A stretch of DNA of 35,218 nt, from positions 1 through 35,218 of the forward strand of contig JACQBK010000027.1 in assembly GCA_016194505.1 (NCBI GenBank), written 5' to 3'. A program made the translations under genes and the position numbers. The notes beneath the pieces are model-generated. The model did not search any database. It had not been told where the DNA came from and saw nothing but the letters and a program-made list of their open reading frames with translations. This stretch comes from Ignavibacteriales bacterium. Its GTDB lineage: Bacteria > Bacteroidota > Ignavibacteria > UBA10030. Below are positions 25,453 through 33,833 of this stretch, piece after piece. Within the stretch, counting starts at the first letter, position 1, and the number at the start of each line of letters is the position of its first letter.

Positions 25453-26722
25453 TCGACCGCTCCTTGCGCGTAGTATCAATACCAAAGAGTTTTCGCACGA
25501 GGCTTATCTTTTGCTGTTGCTCAGCTTTCGAATCATCGTGCCCATTGCGCAAATTAACAATAGGGGCGTGGAGAATTTTATTGACAATCCGTTTCGTTAC
25601 AAGCTCGACAAGCTCGCGGTCTTTCGAATCAAACCGGTTGATGTTTTTCTCCACTTCTTCTTTTCTGATGTGCTCAATCAGTTCATTGAGGGCGGCAATA
25701 GTAGGGGTCGCTTGCAGTGAAGAGTTCCATCGCTCCAACTCAGCAACTTCCTCCGCAATAATGCTTTGAATTTTCGGGATTTCCTCTCGTCGCTTTTCGA
25801 TATTTTCGCTCACCATCACGTTCAAGCTGTCGAGATCGTACAAAAACACATTGTCTACATTCTTTGCGGCTGGGTCAATGTTGCGAGGCACGCCAATGTC
25901 AATTAAGAATAACGCGCTCGTATGCCGGTTCTTGATGATTTTTTCAATGTCCGTTCGGTTGAGAACATATTGTTCCGATTGAACAGAAGAAATAATAATA
26001 TCAATATCCGACAATTTCTCGCTGAACGTATCGAATGGTATCGCATGACCGCCAACCATTTTTGCCAGTGCTTCTGCGCGCTCCGTCGTGCGGTTGGTGA
26101 TGAACAAATTGCCGATATCTTTGCCCTTGAGATGTTTTGCAGTAAGCTGTGCCGTATCCCCTGCGCCGATAACGAGCGCGCTTTTCTTGCGCAAGTCATC
26201 GAAGATGTGTTGAGCAAGCTCCACAGCGGCGTAGCTGACGGAAATGGCTCCTTCGGAAATATGCGTTTCGCTCCTTGAGCGTTTGCCAACGTGGAATGCA
26301 GATTGGAACAGCTTGTTCATAAAGAACCCAGCCGTTGTGCTCTGGTTGGCAAGCGAGAAGCCGCTTTTTATTTGGGCGAGGATTTGCACATCGCCCATAA
26401 TCATCGAATCAATGCCGGCGGCAACTTTGAACAGGTGCTCTACCGCCGCGTGCCCGGCATACGAAAAGAGATGAGCGGGTTGGATGCTTCCATCGACGGA
26501 TTTTTGTTTCAGGAAAAATTGGGTTAAGGATTCAACGCGCGCATTGGCATCGTACGCGTACAGTTCTGTTCGATTGCATGTAGAAAAGAGCACGCACTCC
26601 GTAAAACCCTGGGCTTTCAACAGCGGTAACGCGGCGAGGATTTCCTCGTTGGAATACCACAGCTTTTCCCGCAGTTCAAGCGGAGCCGTGTGATGCGATA
26701 TGCCGATGCAAACTAAGTTCAC
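25442..26722 (-). CDS. hemA: Glutamyl-tRNA reductase
   Basis: CVLFSTCNRTELYAYD; VGKRSRSETHISEGAISVSYAAVELA; overlaps hemC start by 11 bp. Confidence 0.95.
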   Translation of the reverse strand: MNLVCIGISHHTAPLELREKLWYSNEEILAALPLLKAQGFTECVLFSTCNRTELYAYDANARVESLTQFFLKQKSVDGSIQPAHLFSYAGHAAVEHLFKVAAGIDSMIMGDVQILAQIKSGFSLANQSTTAGFFMNKLFQSAFHVGKRSRSETHISEGAISVSYAAVELAQHIFDDLRKKSALVIGAGDTAQLTAKHLKGKDIGNLFITNRTTERAEALAKMVGGHAIPFDTFSEKLSDIDIIISSVQSEQYVLNRTDIEKIIKNRHTSALFLIDIGVPRNIDPAAKNVDNVFLYDLDSLNVMVSENIEKRREEIPKIQSIIAEEVAELERWNSSLQATPTIAALNELIEHIRKEEVEKNINRFDSKDRELVELVTKRIVNKILHAPIVNLRNGHDDSKAEQQQKISLVRKLFGIDTTRKERSNGS

Positions 26723-26740
26723 GTTATTATTGAAAGATTA

Positions 26741-26983
26741 TCACGCAAAGCCGCAAAGAAAAATTATCTATTAAATATAGTAGCGCTCTTTGTGTCTTAT
26801 ATATTTTTGACCTCACCCTGTCCCTTCTCCTGATTTATCGGGAGAAAGCTAGTGCCAAAGGCATCGAGACTGTGTAAAAAGTAAATCTTTGTAAAAATAA
26901 GTGGGACAATTCTCCACAAATCTAGTTGTCCGAGAGTTAAACTCTCGGACAGAAATTTCTTCGACAGTTTAACTGTCGAAGAA
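26741..26983. repeat. Cluster of intergenic palindromic/repeat elements between hemA and a YciI-like gene
   Basis: CACGCAAAGCCGCAAAG...CTCTTTGTGTC (26742-26798); TTCTCC...GGAGAA (about 26825-26846); perfect palindromes at 26927-26951 and 26957-26983. Confidence 0.7.
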
Positions 26984-27024
26984 CAATATGAACCGTTGGT
27001 CTTGTCACGATGTACGACAGTATG

Positions 27025-27240
27025 TCATAAATAGTTGGGATCCTGTTCGGTAATTTCTGTAGCTGCCTCGATTGAGTCTGCTTCGAACGTGATCAATCCG
27101 CCTGACCGGTCAGAGAATGGACCCCCTGAATACTTGGCTAACGGTTTATTATTCCAATACCCAATATGTTGTGAAACAACTGATTTGATTCTTTCTGGTT
27201 CTGACTTCATGAAATAAAAATAAGCGAATCGCTTTCCCAT
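27025..27240 (-). CDS. YciI-like small protein, short C-terminus
   Basis: 71 aa; GGPFSDRSGGLITFEADSIEAATEITEQDPNYL resembles the YCII-family core. Confidence 0.55.
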   Translation of the reverse strand: MGKRFAYFYFMKSEPERIKSVVSQHIGYWNNKPLAKYSGGPFSDRSGGLITFEADSIEAATEITEQDPNYL

Positions 27241-27264
27241 ACATCGGTCCTTTTGAGATGCCTT

Positions 27265-28083
27265 CTAATTAAATTTATGAAAGCCGCTAAAGAACATGTT
27301 AATAACCGTCATCGAAAAAACGGCAATAACAAAACCTGTAACCGAAAGGAGCATAACTTTTCTTCCCTTCAGTTCGCCTGTTTTCTTGGCAAGAATGCCG
27401 ATCCCATACACGGCCCAAACGATGAATGTCCCAATAAGTTTTGGGTCACTGAGGGAGTAATCTGAAAAGGTTTTTTGCAGCCAAATAAATCCGACAATAA
27501 TCGCCAACGTTAATAATCCGAACGCCATTGTTACGGCAGTGAAGTTCATCTTCTCCAGCGTTTCCAAGTTGGGGAGTTTCTTGTAAATCACGCCGAAATT
27601 ACTCGCTTTAATTTGGTGATAGAGCATAAGATAGAGGAACCCATATACAGCGGAAATAGTGATCGCCGCATAACCAAGCAAAGCGCTTGCGACATGGAGT
27701 CCGAACCAACTGCTGCGGAGAATCTGTGGAACTTCAAGCAAATCTTTTATAAAGAGGGATGAGCCAAGTTGGAAAAAGAATGCGATATTCAAAATGAAAT
27801 ATCCGGTTTCCTTTGACTTGGAACGACGCTCAATAAAAGCATACGCCACAGCAACAGAAAACGCCAGTACGCTGAGAATTTCAAAAACGGTTGTTACCGG
27901 TGGATGGTCAAAGGCGACTGTCCGTGCAAATAAATAGATGAGATGCAAAATTATAATTCCGAGCAACACATTACTCTTAATCTTTTTCGCCCACGCGGTA
28001 TCGGAGAAAAACGCCTTTGCGTAAACCCAAACGATGGCAAAATAGCATATCGGCAGAAAGATATTGAGGAGATTTATCAGGAT
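27265..28083 (-). CDS. Cytochrome c assembly protein, CcsA/HemX-like; start codon uncertain
   Basis: Polytopic; FGLHVASALLGYAAITISAVYGFLYLMLYHQIK; frame extends upstream of the listed GTG (27969) as (I)LINLLNIFLPICYFAIVWVYAKAFFSDTAWAKKIKSN. Confidence 0.82.
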   Translation of the reverse strand: MLINLLNIFLPICYFAIVWVYAKAFFSDTAWAKKIKSNVLLGIIILHLIYLFARTVAFDHPPVTTVFEILSVLAFSVAVAYAFIERRSKSKETGYFILNIAFFFQLGSSLFIKDLLEVPQILRSSWFGLHVASALLGYAAITISAVYGFLYLMLYHQIKASNFGVIYKKLPNLETLEKMNFTAVTMAFGLLTLAIIVGFIWLQKTFSDYSLSDPKLIGTFIVWAVYGIGILAKKTGELKGRKVMLLSVTGFVIAVFSMTVINMFFSGFHKFN

Positions 28084-28220
28084 AACTGTGTTCCTTTCGA
28101 CATCGAAATAAGACTCTTTCTTAAAATTTAGACAATTGTCGTACCATAAACAAGTTGCTTCATTTTCGCCATTTTTTATCTCACTTTTGCAAAAATTAGC
28201 AGATCGGGAGGGAAGATTTC

Positions 28221-28249
28221 TTGCCTTTCGGAAAGGTGATAGCTATATT
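28221..28249 (+). promoter_or_regulatory. Candidate promoter upstream of the M20 peptidase
   Basis: TTGCCT-N17-TATATT, about 55 bp before the ATG at 28304. Confidence 0.45.
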
Positions 28250-28303
28250 GCACCCGTATTCATTGAAAAAATCTGAAATCCATTTCTTTAAGGAAACCTC
28301 ATC

Positions 28304-29689
28304 ATGCAACAAATACTCTCCTACATAGATTCCAACAAAGACCGATACCTCAGCGAGTTAAAAGATTTTATCGCCATTCCAAGCGTCAGTTCGCAAGGCC
28401 AGCATAATGCCGATATGCAGCGGTGTGCCGAGTGGGTTGCCAACCAAATGAAAACAATCGGTATGCAGAATGCCCAAATCATGCCGACTCCCGGTCACCC
28501 CGTTGTGTATAGCGAGTGGCTTGGCGCCCCTGGAAAACCAACCGTGCTGTTTTACGGTCACTACGATGTTCAGCCCGTTGACCCATTGAACTTGTGGACC
28601 TCTCCGCCATTTGAAGCAACAATTCGCGGCGATCAGTTATTTGCCCGCGGCTCTGCGGATGACAAAGGGCAAGTCTTCATCCACTTCAAGGCTATTGAAG
28701 CATGCATGAAAAATAGCGGCAGCCTTCCCGTCAATATCAAAATGCTCATTGAGGGGGAGGAAGAGGTCGGCAGCGCCAATCTCGATAATTTTGTCGAGGC
28801 GCATAAAGAGCTGCTGAAAGCCGATCTCGTTCTCATCTCCGACTCTTCGATGTTCGCCAAAGGCGTGCCATCGGTTTGCTATGGGTTGCGAGGGCTTGCC
28901 TATATGGAAGTCGAAGTAACGGGTCCTAACAGCGATTTACATTCCGGCTCGTTCGGCGGCTCCTTGCATAACCCGATTCAAGCGCTTGCGGAAATGATCG
29001 CCTCGCTTCACGATAAGAACGGAAAGATCACCATCCCCGGATTTTATGATGACGTGCGGCCGCTTTCCAAGAAGGAACGAGATGCGTTCAAAAAACTCCC
29101 GTGGAGCGACACGAAGTACGCAAAACAATGGGGACTTAAACAACTCTACGGCGAAAAAGGATTTACCACGCTTGAGCGGCTCTGGGCACGACCAACTTTA
29201 GAGTGCAACGGCATTTGGGGCGGATACACGGGCGAGGGGGCGAAGACAGTGCTTCCCGCAAAAGCGTTCGCGAAAATTTCCATGAGGCTCGTTCCCGACC
29301 AAACCTCCGCCAAAGCCGCAAAACTGTTTGAAAAGCATTTGAAGAAAATCGCTCCCAGGACGATAGATATACAAGTGCGGGCACTGCACGGCGGCGAGCC
29401 GGCGATAACGCCGATTGAAAGTCCCGGTGTGCAGGCGGCGATTGCGGCACTGCAAAAAGGATTCGGCAAGAAGCCGTTATATCAGCGCGAGGGTGGCTCC
29501 ATTCCGATCGTCGTTCAGTTCAAAAAACTGCTCGGACTCGATACGGTGCTGTTGGGCTTCGGCTTGCCGGATGAGAATGCCCATGCGCCCAACGAGTTCA
29601 TCAATCTGGATAATTTCTTCGGCGGCATTCGCACCTCGGTTCATTTCTACAATGAACTGCCCAATTATTGGGGCAAGAAGGGGAAGTGA
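28304..29689 (+). CDS. M20 family metallopeptidase (dipeptidase)
   Basis: VLFYGHYDVQPVDP, LFARGSADDKGQVFIHFKA, LIEGEEEVGSANL metal-binding motifs. Confidence 0.95.
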   Translation: MQQILSYIDSNKDRYLSELKDFIAIPSVSSQGQHNADMQRCAEWVANQMKTIGMQNAQIMPTPGHPVVYSEWLGAPGKPTVLFYGHYDVQPVDPLNLWTSPPFEATIRGDQLFARGSADDKGQVFIHFKAIEACMKNSGSLPVNIKMLIEGEEEVGSANLDNFVEAHKELLKADLVLISDSSMFAKGVPSVCYGLRGLAYMEVEVTGPNSDLHSGSFGGSLHNPIQALAEMIASLHDKNGKITIPGFYDDVRPLSKKERDAFKKLPWSDTKYAKQWGLKQLYGEKGFTTLERLWARPTLECNGIWGGYTGEGAKTVLPAKAFAKISMRLVPDQTSAKAAKLFEKHLKKIAPRTIDIQVRALHGGEPAITPIESPGVQAAIAALQKGFGKKPLYQREGGSIPIVVQFKKLLGLDTVLLGFGLPDENAHAPNEFINLDNFFGGIRTSVHFYNELPNYWGKKGK

Positions 29690-29712
29690 TATAGTCCACA
29701 ATTAGCCCATAG

Positions 29713-29746
29713 GAAAGCCCTGCAGTCGAAGCGGGGCTTTCTTCTT
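29713..29746 (+). terminator. Probable rho-independent terminator after the M20 peptidase
   Basis: GAAAGCCC ... GGGCTTTC followed by T-rich tract. Confidence 0.65.
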
Positions 29747-29790
29747 TCAAGCCTCTTTGGTATCTTGTTTTTAAATAAAAACCGTGCGAA

Positions 29791-29821
29791 TGTGACCGTC
29801 ACCTTTAAGGTGACGGTCACA
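29791..29821. repeat. Perfect 31-nt palindrome
   Basis: TGTGACCGTCACCTT-T-AAGGTGACGGTCACA, 15-bp arms around 1 nt. Confidence 0.8.
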
Positions 29822-29979
29822 TGGAAATAAATGTTGCTTTTGGAAAGCTTAACGGGCAAGTCGGTGACTCGCCCCTACAAAAATTTTGCATTTTTGCCTG
29901 CCCGACGTAGGCGGGCGTCTTAGCGTGAGTTGATGTTCCCATTAGAAATTTGAACTCAAAATATCAAAAAAACTTCTTA

Positions 29980-30885
29980 ATGTCCTCCCAAGAATTTCTC
30001 TCTAAAATTCCGATTTTTGAAAAGCTCCCCGCTGCGGACCACGATGTTTTGCTGAAGCTTTGGCAATCGCGCACGGTGGAGGAGGGAGAGGTGTTATTTC
30101 GTATCGGTGAAAAGGGAAATTCGATGTTCGTTATTGAGGAAGGGAAGATTGAAATTACCGTTCCGATTGAGGGTCAAGCTAAGAAAGAAACGAGAGTGTC
30201 GGTGTTGCACGAGGGAGAGTTTGTCGGCGAGCTTTCCTTGATTGACGGATTACCAAGAACCGCTACCGCAACGGCTATGGAGCCGTGCAAGCTCATGGAA
30301 ATGAAGCGCGAGGATTTCATTAAGTTTCTCATGGAACGCCCTGCGGTTTCTATTTCAATGGTGAGCGAGATCGGCAAACGGTTGCGCTCCACCAACGAGC
30401 TTGTGATGTCGCTGGCATCGAAGAACGTCAACGTGGAGATGGAGGAACAGCTCAAGTTTGGCGACCGTCTTGCGGATAAAATTGCCGAGTTCGGAGGCAG
30501 TTGGTTATTCATTATCATATTTTTTGTTTTTATTGGGGCGTGGGCTTTGTTGAACACCGCCCAGCTTTGGTTCAAGCCGTTCGATGAGTATCCGTTTATT
30601 TTTCTTAATCTCATGCTTTCCACCATTGCCGCTCTTCAAGCGCCGATTATTATGATGAGCCAAAACCGCGCGCAGAAAAAAGACCGCTTGCAAGCAGAGT
30701 TGGATTACAAAGTCAATTTGAAATCCGAGCTTATGCTTCAACAGCTTCACGCCAAGCTCGATGATATTCGCGCGACGGAAATTCATCATATGCATGAGGC
30801 GTTGCAGGAAAAGCTTTCGGCATCAAAGAGGCAGTCGAAAGAAAAAGTGAAACGTAAGACGGGAAATGTGAGACGGAAGACGTGA
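29980..30885 (+). CDS. Cyclic nucleotide-binding domain + DUF1003 membrane protein
   Basis: FRIGEKGNSMFVIEEGKIEI...GEFVGELSLIDGLPRTATATA cNMP domain; DKIAEFGGSWLFIIIFFVFIGAWALLN...QAPIIMMSQNR DUF1003. Confidence 0.9.
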   Translation: MSSQEFLSKIPIFEKLPAADHDVLLKLWQSRTVEEGEVLFRIGEKGNSMFVIEEGKIEITVPIEGQAKKETRVSVLHEGEFVGELSLIDGLPRTATATAMEPCKLMEMKREDFIKFLMERPAVSISMVSEIGKRLRSTNELVMSLASKNVNVEMEEQLKFGDRLADKIAEFGGSWLFIIIFFVFIGAWALLNTAQLWFKPFDEYPFIFLNLMLSTIAALQAPIIMMSQNRAQKKDRLQAELDYKVNLKSELMLQQLHAKLDDIRATEIHHMHEALQEKLSASKRQSKEKVKRKTGNVRRKT

Positions 30886-30934
30886 GAAGTGAGATGTGAG
30901 AAGTAAGAAGTCAGACGTGGGACAAAAGACGGGG
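30851..30934 (+). repeat. Degenerate tandem repeat (GTGAGAAG/GTGAGATG/AAGTAAG/AGACGTGGGAC units) across the 3' end of the DUF1003 CDS
   Basis: cgtaagacgggaaatgtgagacggaagacgtgagaagtgagatgtgagaagtaagaagtcagacgtgggacaaaagacgggg. Confidence 0.65.
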
Positions 30935-30947
30935 TTCAAAATCTTTT

Positions 30948-31487
30948 ATGAAAATTTATACAAAAACCGGCGATGAAGGCGAAACATCTCTCTTTGGCGG
31001 GCAGCGTGTTCCCAAAGAATCACTCCGCATAGAAACATACGGAACGGTTGATGAATTAAACTCGGTCGTTGGTATTGCGCGATCACTGAAGCCGCACAAA
31101 GAAGTTGATGCGATCCTTGAGCGCATACAAAACGATCTCTTCGTGCTTGGCGCCGACCTTGCTGCTCCACTGACCAAAACCTCCGATAAAATTGCTCGCA
31201 TCCAGCAATCTCATGTGGATGATCTCGAACGTTTTATTGATTCGCTTGAGCCGAAACTTCAACCGCTGAAGGTATTTATTTTGCCGGGCGGCTCAGCGGT
31301 GGCGGCGCATCTCCATTTCGCGCGCACTGTTTGTAGGCGAGCGGAACGGTTAACGACAGGGCTTTCTCGTGAGGAAACAATAGGCACCGCGCCGCTCGCG
31401 TACCTTAATCGTCTCTCGGACTTGCTCTTTGTTCTCGCCCGTTATGCAAATTATTTGGATGGTGTCGCTGAAACGCAGTGGAAATAA
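30948..31487 (+). CDS. Cob(I)alamin adenosyltransferase (PduO type)
   Basis: MKIYTKTGDEGETSLFGGQRVPKESLRIETYGTVDELNS; FILPGGSAVAAHLHFARTVCRRAER; LNRLSDLLFVLARYAN. Confidence 0.96.
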   Translation: MKIYTKTGDEGETSLFGGQRVPKESLRIETYGTVDELNSVVGIARSLKPHKEVDAILERIQNDLFVLGADLAAPLTKTSDKIARIQQSHVDDLERFIDSLEPKLQPLKVFILPGGSAVAAHLHFARTVCRRAERLTTGLSREETIGTAPLAYLNRLSDLLFVLARYANYLDGVAETQWK

Positions 31488-31503
31488 TCTCAAGAGAAAA
31501 CAT

Positions 31504-31714
31504 TACACAGAGTTCACAGAGAAGTCACAGAGCTACACAGAGGATAAATATAAGTTTTGAATGACTATTGGAACATTACGATCTATTTCTAAAGCATAAC
31601 GGCGAGATCAAACCTTACGAAAGTTCTAAAGCTTTTTTGTTTACTTTTTAAAAACTGATTATGAGTTGTTTTGCTCTGTGGTTCTTTGTGTCTCCTCTGT
31701 GTTCTCTGCGTAAC
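31504..31714. repeat. Inverted pair of CACAGAG-type periodic repeats (about 40-nt imperfect arms) flanking about 130 bp
   Basis: Left tacacagagttcacagagaagtcacagagctacacagagg; right ctctgtggttctttgtgtctcctctgtgttctctgcgtaac. Confidence 0.7.
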
Positions 31715-31735
31715 GCGTTTAGTTCCTAATTTAAA

Positions 31736-32416
31736 ATGACCTCATCCCAAGTTCTTCAACGGTTAAAATCTCTCGAAAACCCTAAAGCTGTATTAACGAT
31801 GGCGCACTTTGCGGTGACCGCTAAGAAGGCGTATGGAATTTCAGCGCCGGTGTTGAGACAACTTGCGAAGGAAATCGGTAAAAATCAGCAGCTTTCGTTG
31901 GAGCTTTGGTCCTCGGAAATTTTGGATGCACGCATGGTCGCTTGTCTTGTCGGTGACCCGAAGCAAGTGACAGAGCGTCAAATGGAAGCATGGGTGAAGG
32001 AGTTCGACTCGTGGGCTATTTGTGATTGTTGCTGCAGTGTTCTCTTCGACAAAACTCCTTTTGCATATCGCAAAACAATGGCATGGTGCAAAAAGAAGGA
32101 AGAGTTCGTCAAGCGCGCGGGCTATGTGATGATGGCTGTGCTTGCCGTCCATGATAAAAAGGCAAGCGATGAGCAGTTCATAAAGATGTTTCCTGCGATA
32201 AAAAAAGGCGCGACCGATGAGAGAAATTTTGTCAAAAAAGCCGTTAATTGGGCGCTCCGGCAGATCGGCAAGCGGAATAAGAATCTCAATACGCTTGCTC
32301 TTAAAGTGGGAGAGGAAATTCGGAGGATGGATTCTCCCGCGGCACGATGGATTGCCGCAGATGCCTTACGAGAGCTGCGAAGTGCAAGCGTGCAAAAGCG
32401 TGTGAAAAAGCGATAA
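31736..32416 (+). CDS. DNA alkylation repair protein (AlkD-like HEAT repeat)
   Basis: KKAYGISAPVLRQLAKEIG; WVKEFDSWAICDCCCSVLFDKT; ERNFVKKAVNWALRQIGKRN. Confidence 0.9.
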   Translation: MTSSQVLQRLKSLENPKAVLTMAHFAVTAKKAYGISAPVLRQLAKEIGKNQQLSLELWSSEILDARMVACLVGDPKQVTERQMEAWVKEFDSWAICDCCCSVLFDKTPFAYRKTMAWCKKKEEFVKRAGYVMMAVLAVHDKKASDEQFIKMFPAIKKGATDERNFVKKAVNWALRQIGKRNKNLNTLALKVGEEIRRMDSPAARWIAADALRELRSASVQKRVKKR

Positions 32417-32537
32417 CGAATTGACGCTTGCAATTTCAGCCCAAGTTATCTATACTCAAGTAGATACCAGCCTCAAGGTTTCCGCTACTATTCGTTGTGT
32501 TCACTTTCATTGAACATTTCGTTGAAAGGAGAGAAGC

Positions 32538-33068
32538 ATGAACGACGAAAATCTGCAAGAGGAATTTTCTATGATGTATGAGGAAAATTCCAAGCCTACG
32601 AGGAGCCTCGACTCTTCCACCTTTCAAATGCCAATTAAGAACCTTCGGATTCGGAAACCGATTGCCGTTTCACCAACCCAGACTGTTGCAGAAGCAGTGA
32701 AAATCATGCAGGAGAAGCGTTTAGGATGCGTTGTCGTTACCGAAAAAGAAAAATTGGTAGGTATCTTCACCGAACGCGATGTTCTGATGAAAATTATCGG
32801 CAAAAAGGACCCCGCTTCGGTAAAAGTGCAAGAAGTGATGACTTCGAAACCCGAATCATTCCAACCCGATGACAGTATCGCGTTTATTTTGAATGCGATG
32901 CACGTTGGCGGATATCGCCACGTGCCCATAGTGGATGAACAAGGGAAGCCGCTCGCTGTCGCTTCCGTGAAAGATATTGTGGGGTTTATTCTTGACCATT
33001 TCGCCGAGGATGTCCTCAATCTTCCCCCCGAACCGATGCGTAAAACGGAGCAACGCGAAGGCGCATAA
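32538..33068 (+). CDS. CBS-domain pair protein
   Basis: TVAEAVKIMQEKRLGCVVVTEKEKLVGIFTERDVL and AFILNAMHVGGYRHVPIVDEQGKPLAVASVKDIVGFI. Confidence 0.93.
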   Translation: MNDENLQEEFSMMYEENSKPTRSLDSSTFQMPIKNLRIRKPIAVSPTQTVAEAVKIMQEKRLGCVVVTEKEKLVGIFTERDVLMKIIGKKDPASVKVQEVMTSKPESFQPDDSIAFILNAMHVGGYRHVPIVDEQGKPLAVASVKDIVGFILDHFAEDVLNLPPEPMRKTEQREGA

Positions 33069-33276
33069 CGAACATTATTGTTTCAAACATTGCTGTGTCC
33101 AGAGTCAATTCTCACAAATGGAGTTGTTAAAAATAAGACCGTTCACATGCGCCGCAACGGCGGTTTAATTTTTTAGACTTTACGAGATGCAGGACCCCGC
33201 TCCATCGCTACGATGTTTGTTTCTCATAAATTGCTTTTTGTTACACAGTATTGTTTGAATTTCCACTACACTTTTC

Positions 33277-33307
33277 TTGACAATCGGACAAGTTCTCTTT
33301 ATATTTG
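33277..33307 (+). promoter_or_regulatory. Candidate promoter of the nuo operon
   Basis: TTGACA-N17-TATATT; -10 also fits the Bacteroidota TAnnTTTG (TATATTTG); 53 bp before nuoA ATG. Confidence 0.6.
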
Positions 33308-33360
33308 TTGGCATTTAAAGTAGGATTTTCTGCATTAATTCTGAGGCTTTGGAAAATTCC

Positions 33361-33804
33361 ATGCTCACTGAATTTGGTAATGTCCTCGTCTTCCTCATCA
33401 TCGGCGCGATATTCGTCGCCGGTGGAATGATTGCATCGTGGATTCTTCGTCCCCATCGTCCGTATCCTGAAAAACTTGCCTCGTACGAATGCGGCGAAGA
33501 ACCGGTCGGCGATGCATGGGTGAAATTCAACATTCGCTTTTATGTGGTTGCACTCATCTTTCTAATCTTTGATGTGGAGGTTGTATTTCTTTTCCCGTGG
33601 GCCCTTGTGTATCGTCAACTTGGGCTTTTTGCTTTTCTGGAGATGGCGGTGTTTCTTGTCATTCTTCTTATCGGGTTCGCGTACGTGTGGGTGAAGGGCG
33701 ATTTGGATTGGGATAAGCCGAAGCCGGAAATCCCGAAGATTGAACGCAGACCGTCTGCCATGCGTGCGTCTGTAAAGCCACAGGTTGAAAGCGTAACTGT
33801 TTGA
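33361..33804 (+). CDS. nuoA: NADH-quinone oxidoreductase subunit A
   Basis: [44 protein letters not shown] signature. Confidence 0.96.
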   Translation: MLTEFGNVLVFLIIGAIFVAGGMIASWILRPHRPYPEKLASYECGEEPVGDAWVKFNIRFYVVALIFLIFDVEVVFLFPWALVYRQLGLFAFLEMAVFLVILLIGFAYVWVKGDLDWDKPKPEIPKIERRPSAMRASVKPQVESVTV

Positions 33805-33833
33805 TCATACATTAAATTTTTGAAAAGTACACG

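Noticed and set aside
29665-29859. Minus-strand 64-aa ORF over the M20 3' end and the palindrome
   Set aside because: Crosses the terminator and the palindrome, with no coding signature
31504-31714. CACAGAG repeats considered as a CRISPR array
   Set aside because: Units are about 10 nt with no 25-40 nt unique spacers, arms are inverted, and no cas genes are present
33149-33174. CGCCG-CAA-CGGCG hairpin considered as a terminator of the CBS-domain gene
   Set aside because: Only a 5-bp stem with an interrupted T-tract; possible but too weak to list
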